Assembly (NCBI GenBank): GCA_965226185.1
Contig: CBDDCT010000004.1
Location: 718,128-782,127, forward strand
Source of the DNA: CBDCYS01 sp965226185
Lineage (GTDB): Bacteria > Acidobacteriota > Terriglobia > Bryobacterales > UBA6623
Length of the DNA: 64,000 nt
Direction of reading: 5' to 3'
Part shown: one piece after another, positions 28,519 through 37,383 of the stretch
Layout: each line of letters begins with the position of its first letter
Position numbering within the stretch: position 1 is the first letter of the stretch
Position numbers and translations under genes: made by a program
Notes under the pieces: model-generated
Told to the model about the DNA's origin: nothing
Database searches by the model: none
What the model saw: only the letters and a program-made list of their open reading frames with translations

Positions 28519-29529
28519 ATGAGGTTTCTGGTCTTCTTGCTAGCGCTGTTGCCCCCTAGCGTTGTCGCTGCCGATACGCTCGACATTTACTGGATTGACG
28601 TGGAGGGAGGGGCGGCTACCCTGATCGTCACTCCCGGAGGCGACACCGTGTTAATGGACGCCGGCTGGCCGGGGTTTGAAGGGCGCGACATGAAGCGCAT
28701 CATGAGCGTTCTCAGCGGGCAGGCCAAAGCGAGCAAGATCGACTACTTCATCACGTCGCATTTCCATCGTGACCACGTCGGCGGCTTGCCCCAGCTCGCG
28801 GCGGAGGTGCCGATTGGGAAGTTCGTCGACCACGGGGACAGTGTGGAGCAAGAGCGGCCAAACGGAAAGGAACTGTGGCAAAGCTACCTCTCCGTGGCTG
28901 AGGGAAAGCGCATGCAAGCTAAGCCCGGCGACAAACTGCCGCTGTCGGGCGCTAGTTTGACGTTTGTCACCGCGCACAGCCGCGTTTTGGACAAGCCCCT
29001 GAAGCCTTCCGGCCCCAACCCGCGCTGCGACGGCGCCAAGCTGATGGACGAGGACAAAGGCGAGAACGGCAAGAGCGTCGGTTTCATCGTGAGCCGCGGC
29101 GGATTCGAGTTTCTTGACATTGGCGACCTGACTTGGAATGTGGAGCATACGCTGGGCTGTCCCGAAAACCTGCTCGGGGAGATTGATCTCTACCAGGTGA
29201 CGCATCACGGGCTGGCGAATTCCGGAGCGCCGCAGCACCTGTGGGCGACAAAACCTCGCGTCGCCGTGATGAACAACGGGCCGCGAAAAGGGGGCGCTCC
29301 GAAGGCTTTCGAGACGATTTCGAAATCTCCGGGCTTGGAGGACATCTGGCAGCTGCACCGCGCCGTGCAAGCAGACGACGCTCACAACACGGACGAAAAG
29401 ATGATCGCGAACTTTGAAGAGACCGCGGATTGCAAGGGCCACTGGATCAAGGCGTCGGTCGAGGAAGACGGGGCTTACACGATCACAAACAGCCGCAACA
29501 ACCTCTCGAAGACCTACAAAGCGCGTTAG
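28519..29529 (+). CDS. secreted MBL-fold hydrolase
   Basis: A 336-residue metallo-beta-lactamase-fold protein related to the ComEC/Rec2 hydrolase domain. ATG 28519 follows GGAGG; residues 1-18 are a signal peptide (RFLVFLLALLPPSVVAA). The metal motif is SHFHRDHVGG (HxHxDH) near residue 90, with further ligands likely in VTHHGLANS. The substrate is unknown; distant relatives act on phosphodiesters. It begins 165 bases after the IS remnant, so its native promoter may have been replaced. Confidence 0.85.
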   Translation: MRFLVFLLALLPPSVVAADTLDIYWIDVEGGAATLIVTPGGDTVLMDAGWPGFEGRDMKRIMSVLSGQAKASKIDYFITSHFHRDHVGGLPQLAAEVPIGKFVDHGDSVEQERPNGKELWQSYLSVAEGKRMQAKPGDKLPLSGASLTFVTAHSRVLDKPLKPSGPNPRCDGAKLMDEDKGENGKSVGFIVSRGGFEFLDIGDLTWNVEHTLGCPENLLGEIDLYQVTHHGLANSGAPQHLWATKPRVAVMNNGPRKGGAPKAFETISKSPGLEDIWQLHRAVQADDAHNTDEKMIANFEETADCKGHWIKASVEEDGAYTITNSRNNLSKTYKAR

Positions 29530-29847
29530 CACATTGGAGCCGCGGCCGTGAGTACCTCTATAGTCAAATTCTTGCCAATCGTGGCGGAAGATTTCGGCGG
29601 AAGGATCAGAGCCCCGAGCTGCGACGTGGCGTGAACCTCCAGGTTTGCCGCGCCTCGATTAGTCGAGGCGTTGCCGGACGAAAGGGCACTCGGTTGCCTG
29701 AACCGGATGACGCGCCCTGGGGCCGAACAAACCGACGAATCGGTTTGCGGCAAGCGTGGACGCTCACGCCACGTCCGCCGCCCTGTTTGGTTCCGGCTTG
29801 TCCGTGTCTGGGAGCGGTAAGCCGGCCGCGCATCGAGCCAGCCACCC
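29530..29847. other. intergenic region with small hairpins
   Basis: No gene seen. It holds a hairpin CGCCTCGATTAGTCGAGGCG (29661-29680) and a second, AAACCGACGAATCGGTTT, near 29729-29746. Neither is followed by a T-run in the direction of the upstream gene. Confidence 0.45.
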
Positions 29848-30378
29848 ATGTCCGCTCAAGCCATCACCGCCGAGTTCATCCGCGTGTCGCGGCACGAGTT
29901 GAACCAGCGACTGCTCCGTATTGAGTATTGTTTGGATAAACTGACGCTGGAACAAATCTGGTCCCGCGAGCACGAAATTGAAAACTCGGTCGGCAATCTG
30001 GTCCTGCACCTGTGCGGCAACGTCCGGCAATGGATCGTCAGCGGGGTAGCCGGAGTTGAGGACAACCGCGACCGTGACGCGGAATTCTCACGGCGAGAAC
30101 CCATGGCAGCGGAGGAACTCGCCAGGCGGCTTCGTGAAACTGTCGAGGAAGCGAGTGAAATTCTGGCCAACCTGACTCCGGATGAGCTCCTCGGCAAGCG
30201 GAAGATCCAGGTCTACAACCTCACGATCTTGAACGCCGTCTACCATGTCGTCGAACATTTTGGCGAGCACACAGGCCAGATTATGTGGGCCACCAAACGG
30301 ATGTTAGGGCAGGATCTCAACTTTTACGGCTATCTCAAAGACTCTCCTTCGGCCGCTGAGGGAGATCGTCTTCCGTAA
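29848..30378 (+). CDS. DinB-like protein (DUF1572 type)
   Basis: A 176-residue four-helix-bundle protein. Helix 1 has FIRVSRHELNQRLLRIEYCLDKL; the putative metal His residues are in LVLHLCGN (near residue 53) and in YHVVEHFGEHTGQIMW (near residues 135-145), the pattern of the DinB/YfiT superfamily. Members act as metal-dependent thiol transferases or have unknown roles. The ribosome binding site is weak. Confidence 0.8.
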   Translation: MSAQAITAEFIRVSRHELNQRLLRIEYCLDKLTLEQIWSREHEIENSVGNLVLHLCGNVRQWIVSGVAGVEDNRDRDAEFSRREPMAAEELARRLRETVEEASEILANLTPDELLGKRKIQVYNLTILNAVYHVVEHFGEHTGQIMWATKRMLGQDLNFYGYLKDSPSAAEGDRLP

Positions 30379-30499
30379 GGTCGAGGTTTCGCAACGTTCC
30401 GAAATAGAGCCATTCCTTAGTCCGTAAGGCGTTCGGTTGCCTGCGAACCAACTCAACTCGGACGCGCGAATGCCAGTTTATGGACAGATCTGGGGCCGT

Positions 30500-30528
30500 T
30501 AACCCTTCCTCCAAACGGTGGCTATAAT
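30500..30528 (+). promoter_or_regulatory. probable sigma-70 promoter of nuoB
   Basis: A perfect -10 box TATAAT at 30523-30528, with a weak -35 (TTAACC, 30499-30504) 18 bases upstream. Transcription would begin near 30535, leaving only about 12 bases before the ATG. Confidence 0.6.
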
Positions 30529-30546
30529 AGTGGTTCGAGTACAGTT

Positions 30547-31113
30547 ATGCCCTACCTGCAGAATCAGTTCGAGCGCAACTTCCTGACGACTTCGGTGGAC
30601 TACGTTTTCAACTGGGCGCGGAAGTCAGCCATTTGGCCCCTCACCTTTGGGCTGGCTTGTTGCGCGATTGAGATGATCGCCTCATCGACGTCGCGTTTTG
30701 ACATCGCGCGCTTTGGGGCGGAGGTGTTTCGGCCCAGCCCGCGGCAATCCGATCTGATGATTGTGGCGGGGACGGTCACGCTGAAGATGGCGCCGGTCCT
30801 CAAGCGTATTTGGGACCAGATGCCGGAACCGAAATGGTGTATCTCGATGGGCGCCTGCTCGAGTGTCGGCGGCCCCTTTAACACCTACGGCGTGCTGCAA
30901 GGAGTCGATAAGATCGTCCCAGTCGATGTCTACGTGCTGGGATGCCCGCCGCGTCCCGAGAACCTTTTCTACGCGTTCCTCAAACTGCAAGACAAAATCG
31001 ACCAGATGACGACGCTGGTGAAGCGGCCCACCCACGTGCGGCTTGACGAGTCGATGCTGGCCGATTTCCAGCGCCGCGTCATGGTTGCGCAGACACAGAA
31101 CCCGGCTGCTTAG
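30547..31113 (+). CDS. nuoB: NADH-quinone oxidoreductase subunit B
   Basis: A 188-residue complex I subunit at the membrane-arm junction that holds the last Fe-S cluster (N2). The four cluster Cys are visible: C38 and C39 (FGLACCAIEM), the Cys of SMGACSSVGGPF and that of LGCPPRPE. Length and sequence are typical. It is unusual that no other nuo gene is next to it: the neighbours are a DinB-like gene and a haloalkane dehalogenase. It has its own promoter. Confidence 0.95.
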   Translation: MPYLQNQFERNFLTTSVDYVFNWARKSAIWPLTFGLACCAIEMIASSTSRFDIARFGAEVFRPSPRQSDLMIVAGTVTLKMAPVLKRIWDQMPEPKWCISMGACSSVGGPFNTYGVLQGVDKIVPVDVYVLGCPPRPENLFYAFLKLQDKIDQMTTLVKRPTHVRLDESMLADFQRRVMVAQTQNPAA

Positions 31114-31311
31114 CCCCGGGTTAGTTTTAGGCTCTTCGCAGTGATCGACCACCCATGGAAGAACGATGCCGGGCGCTGCTCACCGAGCCCCGAGTGAAGG
31201 ATGGTTTAGCCATGAAGGGTGCCGCAAAAGTCGGAACGACGGCGGGAGAGCAGTCCTCAGGCCGCTGGCAGCATGGAGTTCATCTCAAACAGCAAGGAAA
31301 GGAGAAAAGCA

Positions 31312-32193
31312 ATGGCTAACCGTAAGATCTCAGAGGTCGACCCTTATGATCGAAAGCGCGTCCAGGTATTGGATAGTGAGATATCTTATCTCGATGTTGG
31401 GGTCGGTGACCCTGTGGTGTTTTTGCATGGAAACGGCACGTTTTCTTACTTATGGCGCAATATTATTCCACATGTGGAGCCCCTGGGACGCTGCCTCGCG
31501 CCAGATCTGATGGGGTGTGGTCACTCGGGAAAAATACCCGGAGGATCGTACCGTATCGTTGACCAAGCCAGGTACTTGGATGCTTGGTTTGAGGCGCTGG
31601 ATCTCGGTGAGAGGATTACCCTTGTTTTACACGATTGGGGCGGTCCTCTCGGATTCGATTGGGCTTATCGCCACCAAGAGCGGATAAAGGGCATCGCCTA
31701 CATGGAAACACTGGTCCAATCATTAAGTTGGGATGACTGGCCAGAAATAAGAAAAGACTTATTTCGGTCGTTTCGCTCACCCATGGGTGAGGAGATGGTT
31801 CTGCGGGATAATTTCTTTCTTGAGACAATTCAGACTCGTATGCTGCGGAATTTGACCGAGAAAGAGATGGATACCTATCGCCAGCCGTATCTAGAACCGG
31901 GCGAATCTCGGCGGCCTACCTTGACTTTTACCAGGGAGTGTCCGATAGGAGGAGAACCAGCCGACGTCATTGCGATGATTAACCGCTTCGGAGAGTGGTT
32001 ATCCGCCAGTAAGTTGCCGAAGCTGTTTATTAATGCCTATCCGGGTTCAATCTTGACAGGGCGACAGCGAGATTTCTGCCGAAGTTGGCCCAACCAACAA
32101 GAGAGAACAGTGCAAGGCATTCATTACATGCAGGAAGATTCTCCGCACGAGATTGGCGGAGCCATCTCCGATTTTCTTAAATCAATCGGCTGA
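31312..32193 (+). CDS. dhaA: haloalkane dehalogenase
   Basis: A 293-residue alpha/beta-hydrolase that removes halide from haloalkanes by hydrolysis. ATG 31312 follows AAGGAG. Catalytic residues line up with subfamily II (DhaA/LinB): nucleophile D108 and halide-binding W109 in HDWGG, second halide ligand N41 in HGNGTFSYLWRN, acid E132 in IAYMETL, base H271 in IHYMQEDSP. The codons use more A/T than neighbouring genes, which suggests transfer. It stands alone between nuoB and the sigma factor. Confidence 0.92.
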   Translation: MANRKISEVDPYDRKRVQVLDSEISYLDVGVGDPVVFLHGNGTFSYLWRNIIPHVEPLGRCLAPDLMGCGHSGKIPGGSYRIVDQARYLDAWFEALDLGERITLVLHDWGGPLGFDWAYRHQERIKGIAYMETLVQSLSWDDWPEIRKDLFRSFRSPMGEEMVLRDNFFLETIQTRMLRNLTEKEMDTYRQPYLEPGESRRPTLTFTRECPIGGEPADVIAMINRFGEWLSASKLPKLFINAYPGSILTGRQRDFCRSWPNQQERTVQGIHYMQEDSPHEIGGAISDFLKSIG

Positions 32194-32493
32194 ATCTGAC
32201 GCAGTCCCATCGAGGGCTAGGGTGGTGCGCCAATAGTACCGCAACACATGGATTTCGGTTGGGGAAGAGGGAAGCCCGTTGAAAACGGGCTGAAAAACCT
32301 TCAGCGGCAGGGCTTACCAGCCGTAAAACGACTGGCCTGGAAACACCAAACCGCGTGAACGCGGCTCAAATGGTCCGTATCACGCCGCTAACAGGCACGG
32401 AAGCGACTCACCCTATGTTACGGTCAGATTGGCGCACTACACTAGGGTTTGGTTGCGGCGCGCCCGCAACCCAAGGCCCGCCCAGGGATATAC
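32194..32493. other. intergenic region upstream of the ECF sigma gene
   Basis: No gene seen. A hairpin AGCCCGTTGAAAACGGGCT lies at 32273-32291, followed by GAAAAACC, so not a standard terminator. The sigma-gene promoter should lie in the second half. Confidence 0.45.
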
Positions 32494-33105
32494 ATGGTTG
32501 ACTCCGCTCAGTCCGCCGTATTGGATGATCTTGAGCTGGCCGCTGAAGCAAAGCTGGGCGACCACTCGGCGTTCACCGAACTGGTCAACCGCTACGCCCG
32601 CAACATCTTCCGGCTGGCCCGCCACATCACCAAGAACGACCAGGACGCCGAAGACGTCCTTCAGGAAACGTTTCTGAAGGCTTACTCGCGTCTCGAACAG
32701 TTCCACGGCGACTCCAAGTTCTACACCTGGCTGGTGCGGATCGGCGTCAATGAGTCATTGATGAAGATACGGCGGCGCAAGGACGGCAAGTTCGTGGCTC
32801 TGGACCAAGAATTCGAGACTGGCGAGGGGACTCTTGTGAAGGAGCTGCCGGCGAACGTTGAGAACCCAGAAGAGCACTATGGCCGCGAGGAAATACGCCA
32901 GGCGCTTTCAAGCGCGATCGACGGCCTGGCCGACACCTATAAGACTGTTTTCGTGCTCAGGGACGTGGACGGCTTATCGACCGAAGAAACCGCTCAGGCG
33001 TTGGAGCTTTCCGTCCCCGCCGTGAAGTCCCGCCTGCTGCGGGCGCGATTGCAGATGCGTGACAAACTGAAACGAATATTGGGAAAAAATGGGCAGTACG
33101 CGTAA
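32494..33105 (+). CDS. ECF-type RNA polymerase sigma factor
   Basis: A 203-residue sigma factor of the RpoE/SigW group. Region 2 spans residues 25-95 (FTELVNRYARNIFRLARHI, DAEDVLQETFLKAY, FYTWLVRIGVNES); region 4 spans about 135-195 (YKTVFVLRDVDGLSTEETAQALELSVPAVKSRLLRAR). ATG 32494 is the likely start; an upstream in-frame GTG lacks homology. Its last 17 bases overlap the anti-sigma gene, so the pair is co-translated. Confidence 0.95.
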   Translation: MVDSAQSAVLDDLELAAEAKLGDHSAFTELVNRYARNIFRLARHITKNDQDAEDVLQETFLKAYSRLEQFHGDSKFYTWLVRIGVNESLMKIRRRKDGKFVALDQEFETGEGTLVKELPANVENPEEHYGREEIRQALSSAIDGLADTYKTVFVLRDVDGLSTEETAQALELSVPAVKSRLLRARLQMRDKLKRILGKNGQYA

Positions 33106-33346
33106 AATCACGTGTAAGAGCTTTTTGGAAGAGTTGACCGATTACGTCGACGACGAACTCGGTCAAGAGTTGCGCATTACCCTGGAAGCTCACCTCGCCA
33201 AGTGCCCCGACTGCTGGGTGACGCTCGACGAGACGCGGCGGACAGTAGAAATTTCCCGCAGCGTCGAGTGCCATCCTTTGCCGGATGAGGTGCATCAGCG
33301 GCTTTTGAGCGCCTTGGAAAGTCGCTGGCGAGGCGACCAGGGGTAA
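33089..33346 (+). CDS. zinc-finger anti-sigma factor
   Basis: An 85-residue cytoplasmic protein with the anti-sigma zinc-binding pattern: an early Cys (TCKSFLEEL), then HLAKCPDC (HxxxCxxC). It should bind and hold the preceding sigma factor. Unlike many relatives it has no transmembrane segment, so its signal is probably intracellular. It overlaps the sigma gene by 17 bases in another frame. Confidence 0.88.
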   Translation: MGSTRKITCKSFLEELTDYVDDELGQELRITLEAHLAKCPDCWVTLDETRRTVEISRSVECHPLPDEVHQRLLSALESRWRGDQG

Positions 33347-33649
33347 GGCGGACGCGCCGGCTGGTTCGCCGCAAACTCCGGCCGTATTCCGAGGTGGCCC
33401 TCGTTGTTAGAACCTCTTGCGCTCGGACAACCAGCAGAAACTGGCGCTTAGAAGCGCTCTTGGCTCTTGCCTGCTCGCTGAGGCAGATGCCCGTGTTCCC
33501 CTCCCCACTCATGCGGGCTCTCTTCTCCGTTGCAGAAAGCGGAAACCTATCTTAGGCCGGGCCGTCTATATACGGTAGGCAAACCCTAGCGAAGGGGGAG
33601 CCTGGAACGCCGATTAAGGCCCTAGGGTAAGCGCCGAGGAGGTTCGAAC
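33347..33649. other. intergenic region before the Crp-type gene
   Basis: No gene seen. The region around 33570-33585 (GTCTATATACGG) could contain a -10 element for the downstream regulator. Confidence 0.4.
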
Positions 33650-34315
33650 ATGTCCGTCGCTGTCCTGAATTCCCCAGTGATGCCGTACCTCTGGGACGAT
33701 CCGCTTGCTTTCCTTCCGAGACGGAAACCCCAGCGTTTTCAAAAAGATCAGACGATCTACACCCCCGATGACCCGGCCGGCAGCTTGTTCTTGGTCGTCG
33801 AGGGTACGGTGAAGCTAAGCCGGATTTCAGATACCGGACGCGAGACCGTCCTTGACTTTTGTTCAACCGATTCGTTTTTTGGTGAGTCAGCCATTATGGG
33901 GCGGCGAGACCGCGGGGAATCGGCGGTCGCGCTCGAGGATTCTTCCGTGATGGAATGGACGAGGGACGAGCTGGGCCACCTGATGATGCGCACCCCGGAG
34001 TTGGGTCCTTCCATGCTTCGGGTCATGGCGGCCAAACTCTACGACGCCGACTCCCGGATCGAAAGCTTGGCGATCGACCAAATATCTCAGCGGCTGGTGA
34101 AAATGCTGTTGCGGCTTGGCGACCAGTTCGGCGCGCCAAGCGGCCCGGCGACGCTCCACGTCATGCCGCTCACCCACGAGCTTCTTGCCCGCTATGTCGG
34201 CACTTCTCGGGAGATCATTACTCAGCACATGAGCCAGCTCCGCCGCAAAGGCGTGCTGGAATACTCCCGCTCGGGTATCGATTTCAAGCCGGATGAACTG
34301 AGAAAAGTTCTGTAG
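33650..34315 (+). CDS. Crp/Fnr-family transcription regulator
   Basis: A 221-residue regulator. The cyclic-nucleotide-binding-type beta barrel spans residues 25-130 (DQTIYTPDDPAGSLFLVVEGTVKLSRI, FGESAIMG); the helix-turn-helix is near residues 170-200 (THELLARYVGTSREIITQHMSQLRRKGVLEY). The N-terminal Cys cluster of Fnr is absent, so it is not an Fe-S oxygen sensor. ATG 33650 follows GAGGAGG. Confidence 0.92.
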   Translation: MSVAVLNSPVMPYLWDDPLAFLPRRKPQRFQKDQTIYTPDDPAGSLFLVVEGTVKLSRISDTGRETVLDFCSTDSFFGESAIMGRRDRGESAVALEDSSVMEWTRDELGHLMMRTPELGPSMLRVMAAKLYDADSRIESLAIDQISQRLVKMLLRLGDQFGAPSGPATLHVMPLTHELLARYVGTSREIITQHMSQLRRKGVLEYSRSGIDFKPDELRKVL

Positions 34316-34556
34316 GAAGCCACATCCGGCGATCATCTCTCAACCTGTGAAGGCAGGCAGGTATTGGTCCGATTCCTCCCCCCCCTAGCGCGGACAGGCC
34401 GCAATCAAAGAAGGCGCCACGCTCGACGCCGGTGAAGCGCGGACTGCCGTCCGCGCCTCTGTCAGGTCACCTGAAATTGTCTCGCACGGGAGGTAACGAT
34501 TTGACTGCACAGACTGGCCGCGGCGGCGCCGCCCCACAAAATCGTCGCTCGGGTTC
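34316..34556. other. intergenic region upstream of the ilv promoter
   Basis: No gene seen. A hairpin GCGCGGACTGCCGTCCGCGC at about 34437-34456 belongs to the same family as the one near 1370-1391. Confidence 0.45.
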
Positions 34557-34585
34557 TTGACCACGATCCCGCTTCTCGGTAAACT
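34557..34585 (+). promoter_or_regulatory. probable promoter of the ilv operon
   Basis: TTGACC (34557-34562), a 17-base spacer and TAAACT (34580-34585). Transcription would begin near 34592, ahead of the leader. Confidence 0.65.
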
Positions 34586-34613
34586 GTAAGTGCAGGAAGG
34601 GTTTCAGGCACAA

Positions 34614-34790
34614 GTGCGCAAGGAAAGCCAGCACCGGGGTTATGGCAGAGGCGAAAGTCTGCTGACGGCCTCTTCCACGCACGCCGCCGCGATTCAGCCT
34701 GAGTACAACTCCGCAGTCGAGACATCCCGCCTAGCCGTTCTTCGAATTAGCAACGCCATTATTATTGTCGGTGTACGCGGCCCCGGCTGA
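34614..34790 (+). CDS. candidate Ile/Val leader peptide
   Basis: The frame ends in ISNAIIIVGVRGPG-stop (34746-34790), with three consecutive Ile codons, two Val codons and another Ile just before. This is the kind of control-codon run found in branched-chain leader peptides. The start is uncertain: GTG 34614 behind GGAAGGG is the best candidate and gives 58 residues, long for a leader. The codons for RGPG supply the GCCCCGG strand that can pair with the terminator's left arm. Confidence 0.55.
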   Translation: MRKESQHRGYGRGESLLTASSTHAAAIQPEYNSAVETSRLAVLRISNAIIIVGVRGPG

Positions 34791-34814
34791 GGTCCTCTGA
34801 AAAGCGATTCAGAA

Positions 34815-34856
34815 GGCCACTGACCGGGGCGGCAAACACCGGGCAGTGGTCTTTTT
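34815..34856 (+). terminator. attenuator terminator before ilvB
   Basis: GGCCACTGACCGG (34815-34827) pairs with CCGGGCAGTGGTC (34839-34851) with one mismatch and one G-U, followed by five T (34852-34856). The left arm's CCGGGGC (34824-34830) can instead pair with GCCCCGG at 34780-34786, at the leader-peptide stop, giving an antiterminator. ilvB starts 91 bases later. Confidence 0.8.
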
Positions 34857-34946
34857 GTTCATGGGCGCCGAGAAATGTGAAAGGGTCGGCCGTTCAATGG
34901 CGGATAGCAGTCATGACAATGATATGGATGGGGCACGGAGGAAGAT

Positions 34947-36680
34947 ATGTCGTCGCTAATGTCGGGCGCGCGGATCTTGATTGAGAGTCTGGTTCGAGAG
35001 GGGACGGAGGTAGTTTTTGGCTATCCCGGAGGCGTCACGCTTCCGATCTATGACGTTCTGTACGACCATCCCCTCAGGCACATTCTGGTACGGCACGAGG
35101 AGAATGCCAGCTTTGCGGCCGAGGGTTATGCCCGCGCGACCGGCAAGGTGGGTGTGTGCATGGCCACTTCGGGCCCGGGCGCGACCAACCTGACGACGGG
35201 ATTGGTGGATGCGCTGATGGACTCGATTCCGATCGTGGCGATTACCGGACAGGTACCGAGCAAGCTGATCGGGCGGGACGCTTTCCAGGAAGCCGATACG
35301 TTCGGCATCACTCGGGCCGCCACGAAACACAACTATCTCGTCAAGAACATCGACGAGCTGGCGCAGACAATTCACGAGGCGTTTTACGTGGCGGCGTCGG
35401 GCCGGCCAGGTCCGGTCTTGGTGGATACGACCAAAGACGTGCTGATCAGCCAGGCTAAGTATCACCCGGTGGAAAAAATCGAAGAGATGCGCGGGTACGA
35501 GATTCGCCTCGAGCCCAGCGGCGACGAAGTGGAGAAGGCGGTCCAGTTTTTTTGGGAAGCCGAGCGTCCCTACATCTACGCCGGTGGCGGGGTGATCGCT
35601 TCAGCGGCTTCAGCCGAGTTGGCCGAATTCGCGGAAGTTCTCGGCGCCCCAGTCGCCCTGACGGTAATGGGTCTTGGCGCGCTGCCGAGCAACCACCCGA
35701 ATTTCATCAGCATGCTGGGCATGCATGGCAGCTATGCGGCGAACATGGGCGTCACCGAAACTGACGCTCTGATTGCACTCGGAGTTCGCTTTGACGATCG
35801 CGTCACCGGGCGGCTGGATGCGTTCGCACCCAATGCCAGCGTTCTGCACGTGGATATCGACCCGGCGGAGCTTGGCAAGAACCGCAAGCCGGACATCGGC
35901 ATCACGGGAGACGTCAAGCAGGTGCTGCGCCGGTTCACTGAGCGATTGAAGGCGACGAAGGGTACGCTGGGGCTGATCAACGCCGGCGCGCGCCGCGCAT
36001 GGAGGGAGCGGATTCAGAGCTGGATCGAAGAACATCCCTTTGAGTACGAATACCTCGACAACGAAATCAAGCCGCAATACCTGATGGAGAAGATCGCCGA
36101 GGCCTCCGGCGGAGAGGCCATCATTTCCGTTGATGTGGGTCAGCATCAAATGTGGGCGGCGCAATACATGAAGTTCAATGGGCCGCGCCAGTGGATCAAC
36201 TCCGGCGGATTAGGCGCCATGGGCTTTGGGCTGCCGGCGGCGATGGGGGCGCAATGCGGCCGGCCGGACAAAACCGTATTCGCCATCGTCGGCGATGGCG
36301 GATTCATGATGAGCTTGCCGGAGCTGGCGACGCTCGCGAGCCATGGGCTGCCCGTGAAGATTATCATCATGAACAACGGCTGGCTGGGAATGGTCCGCCA
36401 GTGGCAAGAGCTTTTCTACAACAAGCGCTACAGCGCGGTCAAAATGGATTGCTTCCCCCAGTGCGAGCTGCTGGCCGAGGCATTTGGGATCAAGGGGCGC
36501 ACGGTCGAACGCCCGGCGCAACTGGACGAAGCTCTCAAAGACGCCATGGCGGAGCCGGGCCCTTACCTGCTCGACGTGAAAGTATCTCCGGAGGAGAATG
36601 TTTTCCCGATGATTCCGTCTGGCGGGGCGGTCAATGAGATGATTCTTCAGCCGCCGAAGCCGGTCAGCGTGGGGGGCTGA
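34947..36680 (+). CDS. ilvB: acetolactate synthase large subunit
   Basis: A 577-residue ThDP enzyme that condenses pyruvate to acetolactate, or pyruvate with 2-oxobutyrate, at the start of valine and isoleucine synthesis. The catalytic Glu is in RHEENASFAAEGYARATG (near residue 50); the ThDP/Mg motif is VGDGGFMMSLPELATLA through MNNGWLGMVRQW (about 450-485). ATG 34947 follows GGAGGAAG. First gene of ilvB-ilvN-ilvC-cimA, downstream of an attenuator. Confidence 0.97.
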   Translation: MSSLMSGARILIESLVREGTEVVFGYPGGVTLPIYDVLYDHPLRHILVRHEENASFAAEGYARATGKVGVCMATSGPGATNLTTGLVDALMDSIPIVAITGQVPSKLIGRDAFQEADTFGITRAATKHNYLVKNIDELAQTIHEAFYVAASGRPGPVLVDTTKDVLISQAKYHPVEKIEEMRGYEIRLEPSGDEVEKAVQFFWEAERPYIYAGGGVIASAASAELAEFAEVLGAPVALTVMGLGALPSNHPNFISMLGMHGSYAANMGVTETDALIALGVRFDDRVTGRLDAFAPNASVLHVDIDPAELGKNRKPDIGITGDVKQVLRRFTERLKATKGTLGLINAGARRAWRERIQSWIEEHPFEYEYLDNEIKPQYLMEKIAEASGGEAIISVDVGQHQMWAAQYMKFNGPRQWINSGGLGAMGFGLPAAMGAQCGRPDKTVFAIVGDGGFMMSLPELATLASHGLPVKIIIMNNGWLGMVRQWQELFYNKRYSAVKMDCFPQCELLAEAFGIKGRTVERPAQLDEALKDAMAEPGPYLLDVKVSPEENVFPMIPSGGAVNEMILQPPKPVSVGG

Positions 36681-36684
36681 TTCC

Positions 36685-37233
36685 ATGAATCAACTGATAT
36701 CACTTTGTGTCGAGAACAAGCCGGGCGCCCTGATGCGGGTTGCCGGCGTGCTGACCGCCCGCGGATACAACATCGAGAGCTTGACGGTGGCCCGGACGCT
36801 GGATCCCACGCTGTCGAGCATGACGATCGTGGTCGATGTCGATCCCGCCATGCGGCCGCTACTGATCAAGCAGATTACACGCCTGGTGAATGTGGTCGAA
36901 GCCGTGGACCTGACGGAATCCTCCTCGGTCTGCCGGGAGATGGCGCTCATCAAAATCACGGTCCCGCCGGAGTTGCGGCCGGGGTTACTGAAGGAAGCGG
37001 ACATCTTTCGAGCGCGGGTTGTGGATGCCTCCCCGACCTCCTACACGCTGGAGGTCAGCGGAGCCGACGAGAAGCTCGATGCTTTGATCGCGCTGCTGCA
37101 CAACTACGGCGAGATCGAGATGATTCGATCGGGAGCGATGGCGATGGCGCGCGCTCCCATGACCAAGTCACACAAAGCGTTTCTCGATGTGAGCCGCGGA
37201 CGCGAAAAGACTGAGGCAGCGGTGGAGACTTAG
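36685..37233 (+). CDS. ilvN: acetolactate synthase small (regulatory) subunit
   Basis: A 182-residue partner of IlvB that gives valine feedback control. The ACT domain occupies residues 1-75 (NKPGALMRVAGVLTARGYNIESLTV), then the ALS_ss C-terminal domain (ELRPGLLKEADIFRARVVD). It begins four bases after the ilvB stop, so the two are coupled. Confidence 0.96.
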   Translation: MNQLISLCVENKPGALMRVAGVLTARGYNIESLTVARTLDPTLSSMTIVVDVDPAMRPLLIKQITRLVNVVEAVDLTESSSVCREMALIKITVPPELRPGLLKEADIFRARVVDASPTSYTLEVSGADEKLDALIALLHNYGEIEMIRSGAMAMARAPMTKSHKAFLDVSRGREKTEAAVET

Positions 37234-37383
37234 AGGACGCAGCTTGCCGCGTGCTTGGACAGGCGAGAGGACGGGCAAGAGCGCCCGTACCCGCCGGCTT
37301 CGGGCCGCGATTGTCGGAGTGTCCCGGCGCGCGACGCTAAATATCGGTTTTACAACTAGGGAATTACAGAAAAGGAGCAACGA

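Noticed and set aside
32273..32291. Hairpin after the haloalkane dehalogenase gene as a terminator
   Set aside because: The stem is good but it is followed by GAAAAACC, not a T-run, and lies 80 bases past the stop.
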